Below the pieces are notes generated by a model. The model did no database searches, was not told the DNA's origin, and was given only the letters and a program-made list of their open reading frames with translations. This document shows, in pieces, positions 21,542 through 31,549 of a DNA stretch of 64,000 bases (position 1 is the stretch's first letter; every line of letters starts with the position of its first letter). The stretch comes from Strongylocentrotus droebachiensis. Lineage: Eukaryota > Echinodermata > Echinoidea > Camarodonta > Strongylocentrotidae. A program made the translations under genes and the position numbers. The DNA is taken from NCBI GenBank assembly GCA_035222895.1, contig JAVYIG010002384.1:188373-252372 (forward strand). The letters are read 5' to 3'.

Positions 21542-24500
21542 ATTAGTAGCAGTATTAGTAGTTGTAATAGTAGTAGTAGTAGTAGAAGAGTAGTAGTAGA
21601 GTTAAAATCATAACTTGAGGTATTATCATTGTTGTCGTCATCGTTGTTGTTGTTGTTTCACTATCAATGTTTAATCATTGTTTCAAACTTACCACTCCAC
21701 AGTACAGCGTTTCAAGCTTCTTGAAGCTAGGAGACGCCTGGTTCTTCAGATCATCAGTGAACACAAGAAGCTCTCCGTTTAGACTCTCGCCCGTTAGAGT
21801 AATCGTTACAGTGCTAGTAGAAAGCTCTGGGAATCGGAAACAAAATTTTGAGGAAAAAGTGCATCAAATTTTAACCAAATTTGATAATGATAGTCTAATC
21901 AACCTAGGAAAGCCTCATCAATAACTGATAATACTGTTCTTCGTCGGGGTCGAAACATTAGTATATCTACTAAAACAATAGTAATAATACAACTACATTA
22001 ATATCGCGCTCGTATGATCCCATGGGCTGCTCAGGGTGCTTCGGAAGTGTTATTATTACCGTTGCTTTAGCCAAGCTGCCGTGAGGCGCTAGAACATTCA
22101 GGGAATAAATTCCTACCAGGTACCCATTTGCATCACCTGGGTAGAGGCTGGCAAAAGTAGATTAATGTCTTGCCAAATGACATGTATATCTTAATAGACA
22201 AGGGTAGAGAGTTGCAAAAAAGTGGGTAAAACATATTGTCTAACGTGTATATGTAAGCGCCGAGAAAGGATCGAACCCGGAACTTCTCATATGAAAATCA
22301 ACCCTTCATCAATGTTCAACAGTGCTCTCCCACTGATTAACGAAAAAAAGGCTCGAGGAAATGTTATGATAATATTAAGAAGAAAAGGATGAATAATAAT
22401 AATAATAACAGGACGAATATTAATAATAATAATAATGATAATAATAATAATAGAATCATAATTTCACTTAAGCAAATGCTTGCTATACCATGGGCGTAAA
22501 TCCTTACGTAATACCTATTGTTCAGGGGGGATGATCTATTTATTCATCCCCCCCCCCCCTGAACAATAGGTATTACGTAAGGATTTACGCCCATGCTTGC
22601 TACACCTTGGTGGGATTGGCAAATGTAGATTTATGTCAGCTGGCTGAGATTCGAACCCTCAACCCTTGAATATACATTTTAAATTATTTTACGCATACCT
22701 TTTAAACAAAAGACTCTCTTGACAACTAAAAAAAAGGGAATGTTTGTCCGACATGGCAACACTTAATATATGCACAGTGAATTCCATCCATAGGAACACG
22801 AAATGACTGGTAACCTGTGCTTAGGGGAAATTTCATTTATAAAACGAAATACATTGACCCTCGGTCACAAATACCATTACGAACTGCTATGAACACCGTA
22901 CGAACGATTTCAGACCATTTCGTAAGATCTTCTTAAGAAGGTCGTACGTAACCAGCGTTCGTAGATCGTTCGTAGACCGTTCGTAAGTTCACAGACTGGT
23001 CGATGGTCTTGTCCAAGATTTTTTTTTAAACTCGTATGAAACCCTCTCTTCGCAAGGCGGCCGTACGAACATTTGTGACCGTAGCTTTAAGTAAACCGGT
23101 CTACTGAAAGACAGGTGAATAAACTAATATACCTCGAAACCTCCCCAATAATTTAGACTCACTCGTGAAATCTGTCTCCAGTGCCTCGCAGACCTCTTCT
23201 ACGCCCATGTACCCGGTGTAACGATAAATGGTATAATCGCTGATTTTAATCTGAAGGTTTTGAATCTCAAAGATTGGTTCGATGATGTCATCGATGGCGT
23301 CATTGAAGTACATTGAACACTTGTCGTTGTTTGTATAAATCTCAAAACTGCTCTCGATGATATTCTTGGCAAAAGTCTGACGCTCTTCGTTATCATCTCC
23401 TGTACAGATATACGAATATAAAACAATTCGAGATAAGAATATGCGTTTAAGAAAATGTATAACTATAATAAGAAGTATGATTAAATGATGTGGTATTACA
23501 AATAAAAACACATACGAATTGTTGAAAGAAACATCCGTACCGACGTCTTCTGCTATCGATTCCTCACTACGACTCTATAATTAAATAAATTATTTAACTT
23601 TTGTAAACTAAATGATGGCCGAATTAATGACACCAGTTTGTTTTTTGTTAAAGCTTGTTCTTTAGTTGGAAGATCAGAAAACTCTAAATTAACGCCTTCA
23701 AAGCTTTGTTAGTATTCGGGAAGAAATTGTTCTATTTAACCCCAATTTATTCATGTAAATAGAAGGCATAGTCCCAATGAATTTCTTGACTTAAACCTGA
23801 TCGGTTTCTGCAAACCATCAGAGACATCACACTGTAGTTTGAGCTCAATATAAGAAATGCGTAGAGATACAATTAGGCTTACAAGGTTAATAGGGAGATA
23901 TAACTCTGCAGAAACACTATATAAGGATTTTATCCAGTGGTGTTTTTTGTTGTTGAAATAATTTACCGCATTAGCTCATTAATGTAAGTTCGGTTTCAAC
24001 TTTGTTTTTCCTTCAGAATATTATTTGTCCCCTAAAGACGTCACCTGTTATGGCTAGTACTCTGGTGATTTCTTGGCAGATAGCCTGTCTGCTTTCATAT
24101 CCTGCAGCCTGGGATGCAATACGAGCAGCATTCTGGACAACGTCGCCCAACGCCGAAGTAGAATCTATCCCCAACGACCTAATTGTCTGGTCCCAGTCTT
24201 GACAGAGCATACCATCTATATTGGGTAGATAGACAACCATCAGCTTAGCACTGAATTCCGATATGATATCAGGAATGGACCTGTCCAGAAACTGGGCGAT
24301 GTTTGGACAGATGGTCGACAGGTCATTGATGTCAATGTTGTAGAGTTCTTTGGTGATCTTCGCAATGATGTCTAGGATATCCATGTATGGGTCTGCCTGC
24401 CTGCGAACCCTTTCACCAGTTCCCGGGCCGTAGATCAAGTCGTCGACTATCTTGGTTACGTCTTTACAGAATTCCGTCGCGTCAAATGCCTCCAAGTTAC

Positions 24501-26956
24501 TAGCTGCATCGCGGATCCTCCCGCAGACTGGCTTATAATCCCAGGAATCTTTAACGAGAGACTTAAAGTCGGGTACCATCGATTCGAGCTCAGGTAAGAC
24601 GTTTGTGCATACAAAGGCCAGGGAGTCGATGAGTCGGTCTTGTTGCCAGATGCCACCAACAGCATTCAAGAAGAACTCAACGGTCAGTGTGGTCCCATAG
24701 ATGATCTGAACCGGAACAGGGTCTGGGAGGTCTATTTCATCTGAGATTAAAAATGAAATAAAAGCCATTTTACTTATCGCCAAACGGATCAATCTATATG
24801 AATGAGCAACCAGAGTCAAGTAAGTTTCAATAAATTCTAATCCACATTGCTCATGAAGTGTCAAGTTAGTTTGTATCATCATTAGCCCAGCGTCTGTTCT
24901 GTATATTTTTCACAAACCTTTTGAACAACTTCACTTAACGATGCCCCCCCCCCCTCCCCCACACCGCACCAGTCGCTGACTCAGTAATTAATAAATCTTC
25001 ATTTGTATATGGCAATTAAACTATCCACGCTGACTCTAAACGCTTTTCTGATATACTACATGCTAACCCTTGTGTTTTAATTTTTGTAAACATATTATCT
25101 GCTAAAAAATTGAGAAAAGAATACCAAAGAAAGTATAGTACATTACAACGTGAGCTCTGTTAATTAAAATATAAATTAAAAAATCCCGTCGGCTACCTGC
25201 CAACAAGAAGGGCGTTACAGGTATGTAATGTTCATGGCATTTACTGCCTTATTACGGGCAGCCGACGATCGAATCGAAATCTAATCTCTGAGCGTCGTTT
25301 TCATGAAACGAACATATAAAATATGTTTTCTTTTTTCTCTCTTCTTCTTCTTTTTGTTTTATAATAGTACAGTGTATACGTTTAATATTATCACAGTTTA
25401 TGAACTTACACGTGACAGCGTTCTCCATTGCTGTACAAACAGCTGCCACTCCACCATCAATGCCGGTATAAGCAAGAATCTCTTCGTTCGAAAGCACATA
25501 GGCGGGTAAGTCCGTACGTATGAGGGGCTGGATGACCTGGCGAATGACGTCATTAGCCAATGGAGTACATCTGTCAGCCTCCTCCATGGAAGCGAAGATT
25601 TCGGAGATGATGTCCATGGAGAACGTTCTCCTTGCGGCGTTGTTATCTCCTGCAAAACAAAAAAGAAGCAAAACAAATTATGAGCAACATAATATCACAA
25701 AGACTTTCCAGAAATCAAAGTAAGGACATTTGAATACCACATAAGTTTGCCTCAAATAATCAAGTTCGGATTACGTCATATTAATATCATTATAATGTTC
25801 GCCCATCTTGCATGATGGTGGACATGGCTATTGAAAAGTATCTTGTCTTTTCGGAAGTCTTTGGGATCACTGAAAGAGTAAGCTTATATACTGTACTTCG
25901 TGAAAACTATTAGAAATCGAGGACGGCCCTGTCTACAAAACAGGGATCTATGTTTGTATCGCCCTTGACAGGACGACACCGGCCGATCAGTAAAACATTG
26001 TGACGTCATGGAGGGCCTTAACACATCTTCTTATATACAGTGTTAATGTCCTTCTGGCTCTGAAGTAACATATTCTCAGTAACCAAAACGGATAACTGAA
26101 TAGAAATCGGTAGGCAAGAAGAAATAAGAAGAAAAGAAGAAGTCTATATTTTAGCAAGACATTAAGAAAAAATCATTATCTTACCTTGCACCGATAGTGC
26201 TTGCTCAAGATGTTGACAAAGATCCTCTCTGTCGTCATATCCGACCGCCTGAGATCCGATACGAGCGCCTTCTTGGATAATGTTGTAGTAAGGCGACGAG
26301 GAATCGATGCCTTCATCTGCAAGGAAGCCTTGCCAGTCTTGGCAGATCGGGGCTGCCTGGGGTAGAAGGGCACTCATCAGTTCAGCCCCGAACTCAGAGA
26401 GGAGATTTTGAAGAGATGGCCTCAAGAAATTCTCCTTGACGTTGGTGCAGATGGTGTTGATTGTAGATAGGTCATTGATGATCATGTTGATGTCGATTCC
26501 ATAGAGGTCTTTGGTGATTTTGGTCAGGATTTCAATGATACCCAGGGGATCATCCATATTTTCTGCTTGTCTGCGATATCTTCCGCCACTGTCCTGAGAT
26601 ATAATGCTATTGACCACAGTAATTATGTCATTACAAAATCCCGTTGCGTCAAAGGCATCCAGATCTTCAGAAGCTTCGATGACTTTATCACAGACGAAAC
26701 CCCAATACAGACTTGACTGGTCCACTTCCGGTACCGCCGAACCGACTACCGGTAGGACACCTCTGCAAGCATAGACCAAAGAATCAATGACACGATCCTG
26801 CTGCAAGATACCACCAGCAGCGTTGATCATGAATTTGATGGTCAAACCAGGAATTATTTCTCCCGGGTTCTGGAATAGCTCCTGATAGTCCGAGGGAGCC
26901 TGGCCTGAAGCCATGGCAACCAGTATTGAGATTGCGAGAAAAGTAAACGACTTCAT
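19064..26956 (-). CDS. SEA-domain type I membrane protein with duplicated eight-Cys domain (8 exons, 835 aa)
   Basis: Coding exons: 26185-26956, 25410-25649, 24045-24740, 23163-23399, 21693-21826, 20646-20883, 19907-20033 and 19064-19127. All joints have GT/AG and keep frame (phases 1,1,1,1,0,1,2). Order in the protein: signal peptide (1-19), repeat 1 (about 20-337), repeat 2 (about 338-648), SEA domain (about 650-760), transmembrane helix (780-805), and a 30-residue tail ending HQYSK. The SEA domain has SFSPGSIIAE at 714-723; SEA modules of mucin-like proteins self-cleave at GSVVV-type sites, so G719/S720 is the likely site. Each repeat has eight positionally matched cysteines and one furin-like site (RYRRQ, RVRRQ). 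A cell-surface or shed glycoprotein role is inferred. The family of the eight-Cys domain was not recognised. Confidence 0.88.
19621..19847. mobile_element. ~227-bp MITE in intron 7 of the SEA gene
   Basis: Ends TACACCCTTTCACGGTTA and its complement TAACCGTGAAAGGGTGTA (one-base offset), with further inner inverted blocks around GCCATTTTAA. A longer relative at 48190-48920 carries a nested insertion. Confidence 0.75.
19907..20033 (-). CDS. SEA gene exon 7: transmembrane helix
   Basis: After a long pyrimidine tract and acceptor CCAAG. Encodes GGGLAKGAIIGMVVAAVIVV and TLVVFIIIAVFVHSKGK, a single hydrophobic span with basic residues on the cytoplasmic side. Donor GATAC|GTGAGT, phase 2. Confidence 0.84.
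20646..20883 (-). CDS. SEA gene exon 6: second half of SEA domain with cleavage-type site
   Basis: Acceptor CCTAATAG; reads IGNHLRRELGSDLRG, then ATSFSPGSIIAELEIEIHAY and a Ser/Thr/Gly-rich linker. GSIIA stands where SEA modules carry GSVVV. Donor ATCAG|GTAATA. Confidence 0.86.
20905..21010 (-). mobile_element. LINE 3' end with (ATCAA)n-type tail
   Basis: The plus strand shows TTTGATTTGATTTGATTTAT followed by a T-rich 3' UTR-like segment. This is the usual appearance of a minus-strand LINE 3' end. In intron 5. Confidence 0.5.
21170..21605. repeat. TAG/ATG triplet microsatellites in intron 5
   Basis: TAG repeats at about 21176-21195, ATG/ATT-rich 21358-21450, then TAG and TTG arrays to 21600. 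Confidence 0.85.
21693..21826 (-). CDS. SEA gene exon 5: first half of SEA domain
   Basis: Acceptor ATTCCCAG; reads STSTVTITLTGESLNG, FTDDLKNQASPSFKKLETLY and CGV, then donor GTAAGT. The FTDDLKN..S..FK.LE pattern is the N-terminal half of a SEA domain. Ends in phase 0. Confidence 0.86.
22065..22335 (-). mobile_element. tRNA-derived SINE in intron 4
   Basis: B-box-like GTTCCGGGTTCGATCC on the minus strand at about 22269-22284. The conserved core GGTACCCATTTGCATCACCTG and GTAGATTAATGTCTTGCC lies to its left. Confidence 0.6.
22489..22595. mobile_element. 107-bp near-perfect hairpin MITE in intron 4
   Basis: CATGGGCGTAAATCCTTACG at the left and its complement at the right, pairing to within a loop of about 10 bases. 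Flanked by CTTGCTATAC and CTTGCTACAC, a 10-base direct repeat with one mismatch that overlaps the SINE relic at 22600. The terminal CATGGGCGT is shared with the element at 55601-57268. Confidence 0.8.
23163..23399 (-). CDS. SEA gene exon 4: repeat-2 short module
   Basis: Acceptor CTGTACAG; reads GDDNEERQTFAKNII, NDKCSMYFNDAIDDIIEPI and VEEVCEALETDFT, then donor ACGA|GTGAGT. Paralogue of exon 2. Confidence 0.86.
24045..24740 (-). CDS. SEA gene exon 3: repeat-2 long module
   Basis: Acceptor AATCTCAG; reads EIDLPDPVPVQIIYG, DRLIDSLAFVCTNVLP, AFDATEFCKDV, GERVRRQAD, ITKELYNIDINDLSTIC, LCQDWDQTI and ARIASQAAGYESRQAIC. It aligns along its length with exon 1. Donor ACAG|GTGACG, phase 1; the open frame runs past the donor by chance. 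Confidence 0.88.
25410..25649 (-). CDS. SEA gene exon 2: repeat-1 short module
   Basis: Acceptor TTTTGCAG; reads GDNNAARRTFSMDII and ends ENAVT before donor GTAAGT. Holds two cysteines (ADRCTPL, AAVCTAM) that match exon 4. Phase 1 at both ends. Confidence 0.88.
26185..26956 (-). CDS. SEA gene exon 1: signal peptide and repeat-1 long module
   Basis: The start MKSFTFLAISILVAMASGQ is a clear signal peptide with cleavage expected after ASG. DRVIDSLVYACRGVLP, AFDATGFCNDII, GRYRRQAE, ITKDLYGIDIN, ICQDWQGFL and GARIGSQAVGYDDREDLC follow. The donor GCAAG|GTAAG leaves phase 1. Confidence 0.9.
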
Positions 26957-26980
26957 TGTTGGATCGTTTAACAGCTGGCC

Positions 26981-26990
26981 TAATATAAGG
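26981..26990 (-). promoter_or_regulatory. Possible TATA box of the SEA gene
   Basis: CTTATATTAG on the minus strand about 25-35 bases before the start codon. It would imply a very short leader; a more distant promoter with a 5' UTR exon is equally possible. Confidence 0.2.
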
Positions 26991-27343
26991 TCGATCGCAC
27001 CAGTCGAAAACGAGAAAGTTCAACGTCTCAAGTCCTGTAAGTACATAAATATATAGAAATGAATTGCGAGAAATCAATTTATGTTCCGACTTACCACAGT
27101 ATTAACTACTAACCTTTACAAAACCCATAGGCCCGTATTCTATGTCTATCTAAATCACGTTTTACAAAATTTAAACTTTAGACGTCAGAGGGACTTCCTT
27201 TTTTTAATCCGATTTTGTTTAAAAGCATACACCCAGCATCGGGCATACAATCCAGCCAATGCCAGATCATGGTCATGTAATATAGATACAGACCGGGGGG
27301 GGGGGGGGGGGAGGTGTTTCAAATAGACTACGATTGACTTTAA

Positions 27344-27547
27344 GTTGGAATTAACTATGGCAAGCAGTTCATGCCACTGTTTGCTCTCACCATTATGATC
27401 TTTAGATATTCCTTCAATAATGAATTATCAAAAAAATGTAAATTCTGAAGATGTGTGACATTGATTTGTACGTCCTGTAAGAGACCGATTCCAGTTAATG
27501 GTGAGAGCAAACAGTGGCATGAACGGCTTGCCATAGTCAAGCCCAAC
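27344..27547. mobile_element. 204-bp MITE, TTAA target duplication
   Basis: TTAA on both sides. The ends GTTGGAATTAACTATGGCAA and GTTGGGCTTGACTATGGCAA (complement) continue pairing for about 55 bases through GTTCATGCCACTGTTTGC. TTAA duplication fits Kolobok or piggyBac-type elements. Confidence 0.8.
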
Positions 27548-27559
27548 TTAAAGTTGATT

Positions 27560-28500
27560 TTAGAATTTGTGAAAGACCCCCCATGAATGGGATTGGAAGA
27601 AACGCAATGGGAAATGAAGAAAGGAGGATATAAAACCATAGTAGGGAAAATTAAGAAAGATAGACGATATAAGAGGATATAAGAGAAGAGAGAGAGAGAG
27701 AGGGGTAGGAAGAGGGAGAGAGATCAAGAGTAAGAAAGGGTGAGAGAGAGGTAGAGAGAATGAAAGGGAGAGATAGATAGATATAAATAGGGGAGAGATG
27801 TAGGATAAAGAGAGAGAGATGCATTGGGAAAGATGAAAAAATAGGACAGAAAAAATGAGATAAAGTGTGGACAAAAACTGAAATAAGGAAAAATAAATAG
27901 AGGAGGAAGAATGGCAATTCAAGAAATACGCAACAATATTAAGAGCATAACCCCCCGGACATGTGCAGTGGTCCAACCCAAAGGTATATAGACCCATTAT
28001 ACACACTCATCCCGAAGACGATTGGTACAACCATTTGAAACGTCGATATAGAGCATGAGTGGGCATTTTTCAGGGATAAATAACCCTGTCGAAAGAATAT
28101 GTGGTGTAAACGCAAACCTCACTCAAATATGAAAATTAAAGTTTACACAAATTTGAAAGACCAACACAAAGGAAATATCCATACGTTTCTGACGTAACCG
28201 AACTGATTTTTAAATGCCATTTTTGACTTTTTGGGAGAAATAATTCAGACTTTTGGAAGTGTCAGTGTATGAGGCTACTGGGAATGTGTACATTAATGCA
28301 AAACAAAATATAATTTTGTTTTGGAACCGAGCACTTCAAATGACAAAATATGGTTGACAAGATTTGGATATAATATAAAGCAGCAGAAAGTGTACACACA
28401 TAGGCTACGCCCCCTATCTACACATGCACACATGTAGTTTGAGAGAAGGGGGAAATGGAGAAAGAGAGAGAGGGGAGAATAGAAGAGTAGATTAGTGGGG
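27560..28500. repeat. GA-rich tract and unassigned flank
   Basis: Purine-rich GAGAGA with GATAGATA interruptions runs 27665-27840. Long minus-strand open frames here are Ser/Leu/Pro low complexity. 27940-28500 holds nothing recognised. Confidence 0.6.
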
Positions 28501-28949
28501 CATTTGAGTTATAACAATCGGGTACTTATTAACATATGAATTTTCTATCATGAGCAATGTTCATTTGCCTATTTTGCGAATTATGTTTATTATGTGGATC
28601 TGTAAATATAATTTCATTCACTGACATTAAGATATCACTTGATACACAAAGACCCTTTAGAGTTGCCACATATTATGCACATTTATTTGAGAGCACTAAA
28701 CATGAAATGTCTAAAATGACAATAGCTAATGCACATAGTATGTAGATTGTTATACTTTCCACTAATATTGTTCTAATAACAACAAAAAACAATACAAGCC
28801 AGTTCATTTATTTTTTATAGATCCCTATACAATTTGTTATTTCTTGGCCATCTTCCAATTCATTTATAATGGCCCATGTTTTATTTGTGTCCTTTATATT
28901 ATTTTATAGCAAAAAACCAACAACAAAAATGTCTACAATATCCATGTTT

Positions 28950-29200
28950 TCAGGCGCATGCGCTCTTTATTCATGTGCGGGAGATCTGGGAATAACCACT
29001 TTTAAAGGTGTAGCCCAGTATAACGTCGAATTAATTTCGACAAATGTAGAAAAAACTAACGGAATAGTAATTGAAATAGGAGAATTTAGACAAAAGATTC
29101 ATGAAGTATAAAATAAGTAGCTCATTTATTTTATAGATCCATACGAAATTTGTCATATCTTGGCCATCTTCTAAATCTTTTTTAATGGTAAATGTTTTAC
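28950..29200 (+). repeat. Dispersed copy of the ~495-bp tandem unit
   Basis: CAGGCGCATGCGCTCTTTAT, then GTGCGGGAGATCTGGGAATA, ACTTTTAAAGGTGTAGCCCA and a later GATCCATACGAAATTTGTCA match the array at 31550-33320. Confidence 0.75.
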
Positions 29201-29239
29201 TACATGTAAACTGGTTCATGCAGATGATACTGCGGGGGA

Positions 29240-29350
29240 GGCGTGGGGAGTGGCGCAGGTGACTGCGTTTGCGTGCCTTGGTGCTCTTTGGGAGCAGGCG
29301 TGCATGGGTTTGAATGCATGTTGGAAACTGGATTGTGTCCTTGGCTGCGG
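29240..29350 (+). mobile_element. tRNA-derived SINE head
   Basis: A-box-like GTGGCGCAGGTGACTGCGTT and B-box-like GGGTTTGAATGC, about 55 bases apart. Confidence 0.55.
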
Positions 29351-29699
29351 CCTATATATTAGTGTATACATTACTGCATCGTGATTGTTCATGTCGACTG
29401 CCTCGATCGAGTGACCTTGTTCAATAACCTTGTTTAATGACCTCAATATTTTAAAGTGATTATCGTGTCATTTCTGTGGTAACAAATTAATTTGTTTGCT
29501 GTATTTGCTATTTTTTTTGCTATTTTGCTTGTTTCACGTTGTATATCATCTTATGTCAAGGCTTCTTGCCCACCTATTAATATTGTTACGTACTTCACCA
29601 TTACAACCACTCCAATCAAATGTTAGTTTTATTTTTAAGGGAACCTATAATCTACAAGCTGAGCTTTTTAATAGGTTCCTCACATTTCACCCTTAAACC

Positions 29700-29860
29700 T
29701 TCTATTCAATACAATTGATTTCGACGTCTTTTCAAAGAATTAATTTAATGTGACACTTTTAGTATATTTCATATAATGTTCTAATCTTGTCAATAATGTG
29801 AATTCTTTTTTGTGAAATGTGAAACAAATAAACTTGAAACTTGAAACTTGAAGAATAATA
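29700..29860 (+). mobile_element. LINE 3' end with CTTGAAA tail
   Basis: AAATAAACTTGAAACTTGAA at 29826-29845 is a poly(A)-signal-like motif plus a tandem heptamer tail, as at other LINE ends here. Upstream sequence has no recognisable reverse transcriptase. Confidence 0.55.
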
Positions 29861-30429
29861 ATTCGAGTGATTTATTGATGAAGGGTAAATAAATCAAAAG
29901 GTTCATCACCATCTACAGAATAGAACGGCATGTCAGCTAAGTGGGCCATATAAGTACAGGTAAATCTCAATATGATATTGCATTTCCGGCGTTGGGTTTG
30001 TAGCAATAAGCAAGCAATTGGGTGATAGTACAGTCTTGCATGGAGACCCCTTAACAACAGTTTTACAAGTAAACCAGTACAGATACAAAAACACGTTTCC
30101 TGAATTCAGTTTCCTGAATACAGAGAATAGGAAACTGACACCATACACCAGAAAAGGGATTGAAAGAGGGACTTGACCCAAAAAGAGAAAGAAGAAGTAC
30201 GTGTAGGTACAAGTAGAGACAGCATTGCACTTAAGTATTCGTAGGCAGGGCGAGCGAACGAGCCAATGAACAATGGCACTAGGGGAGCATCTAAGCATGT
30301 TCCTGGCGAGATGCCCAATACATACAATGGTGCATAATATCAAGGAGGAAATACACGCAATGTAATTAGATGCGCTCATTGTAAATACCAATATGTAAAA
30401 GTATTGGTGGTGGTTGTTATTATACCTGA

Positions 30430-30612
30430 CTGCTAAGTCAGCATAAATGCTTGTAAGAAAGCAACCAGACGGCCAACGGCTTTAGGTCCTATCCGAGGGA
30501 CCTGGTAATAAGGATTAATGCCTTACCAAAGCGCACTAGCGCATCTTGGCTTCGAACCCAGGTCACCGGATTACGAGACCACTGCTCTACCGACTGAGCT
30601 ATCGCGCCTTCT
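30430..30612 (-). mobile_element. tRNA-derived SINE (family also at 34788)
   Basis: Minus-strand head GCGCGATAGCTCAGTCGGTA with B box GGGTTCGAAGCC, then GGTAAGGCATTAATCC and GGTCCCTCGGATAGGACC. The head is too embedded in SINE sequence to be a working tRNA gene. Confidence 0.85.
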
Positions 30613-30649
30613 CAAGTAAACAAGCTACGGTAATGGAAAGCATGATATT

Positions 30650-31545
30650 AATGATATTTTGAGACATAACAATATTAAAGACCATCAGTTAATTCACTGC
30701 TCTTAGTATCGATTCAAAATACATGGGAAATTAAATACAGGTGGATAATACCGGTGTCACATTTATTTTCTTCCTTTTGATTAAACATGCAATGGATCAG
30801 AACAATGTAGTAAGAAATATTGACTAAAGAAAAGGGGAATTGAGAAAAGTATAAACGATACAACGCAAAATATGTTTCTCAGTTACTGTCCATACGATAA
30901 TAAAGGGTTAAACTTATTGAGAATTCAAATAAAAAAGAATGAAAGCAAGATAATTACCCATTAAAAACCTCTGGGAGATTTAAAATGAAAGGATTTAATG
31001 CATACAAGATAATAAGGACTTTTAGATTTGCACAACGAGAACGTGGACTGCCACGTGTGATATCCTTTTAAGGCAATGTGACGTTCTTTTAAGGCACTGC
31101 TGCCTAATATAACGTCGAGTACGTTCGGCTTAATCGAGAATAAAATTATGAAAGGGTAAATTTACCTTTTCATAATGCACGCAAGATAATTTAACATCGA
31201 GGACGTTCGGCTTAATTGAAAACCATGATATGAAAGGGTGAATGATGCAGGACAATTACACATTGAGTAGCCTTAATTGAGAATTTACATATGAAATGAT
31301 GAGAGCAGGTTTAGCGTGTGTGAGAGCGTGTGTGCAGCGCTTTGTAACTGCAAGGAAAAGGCGCTATATCAAATATCTTTTGGATTGGATTTGATTGGAT
31401 TGGAGAGAACAAAATGTCCATTAAATAGGCTAAATTGAGAATTTACAAATGAAAAGGTGAGTCTATTGACTTTTATGCCGGATATCTTTTGAAGTAGGAA
31501 CCCCTTGTTAGAAAATAGCTGAAGTCTATCATTAATTGACAGGAG
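30650..31545. other. No gene seen; MITE relic and microsatellite tail
   Basis: 31015-31110 is a partial relative of the 2710-2816 hairpin element. GGATTGGATTTGATTGGATT (31383-31402) is a LINE or SINE tail. Nothing else is recognised. Confidence 0.45.
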
Positions 31546-31549
31546 ATTG

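Noticed and set aside
24456-24665. Minus-strand second-frame ORFs inside SEA gene exons (also 26176-26373, 25398-25676, 23199-23426)
   Set aside because: Shadow frames of the exons; they lack the conserved cysteine pattern and the correct phase.
30430-30612. Genuine tRNA genes at SINE heads (also 34785, 54499, 46488)
   Set aside because: A and B boxes are present but acceptor-stem pairing is absent and a conserved SINE body follows directly.
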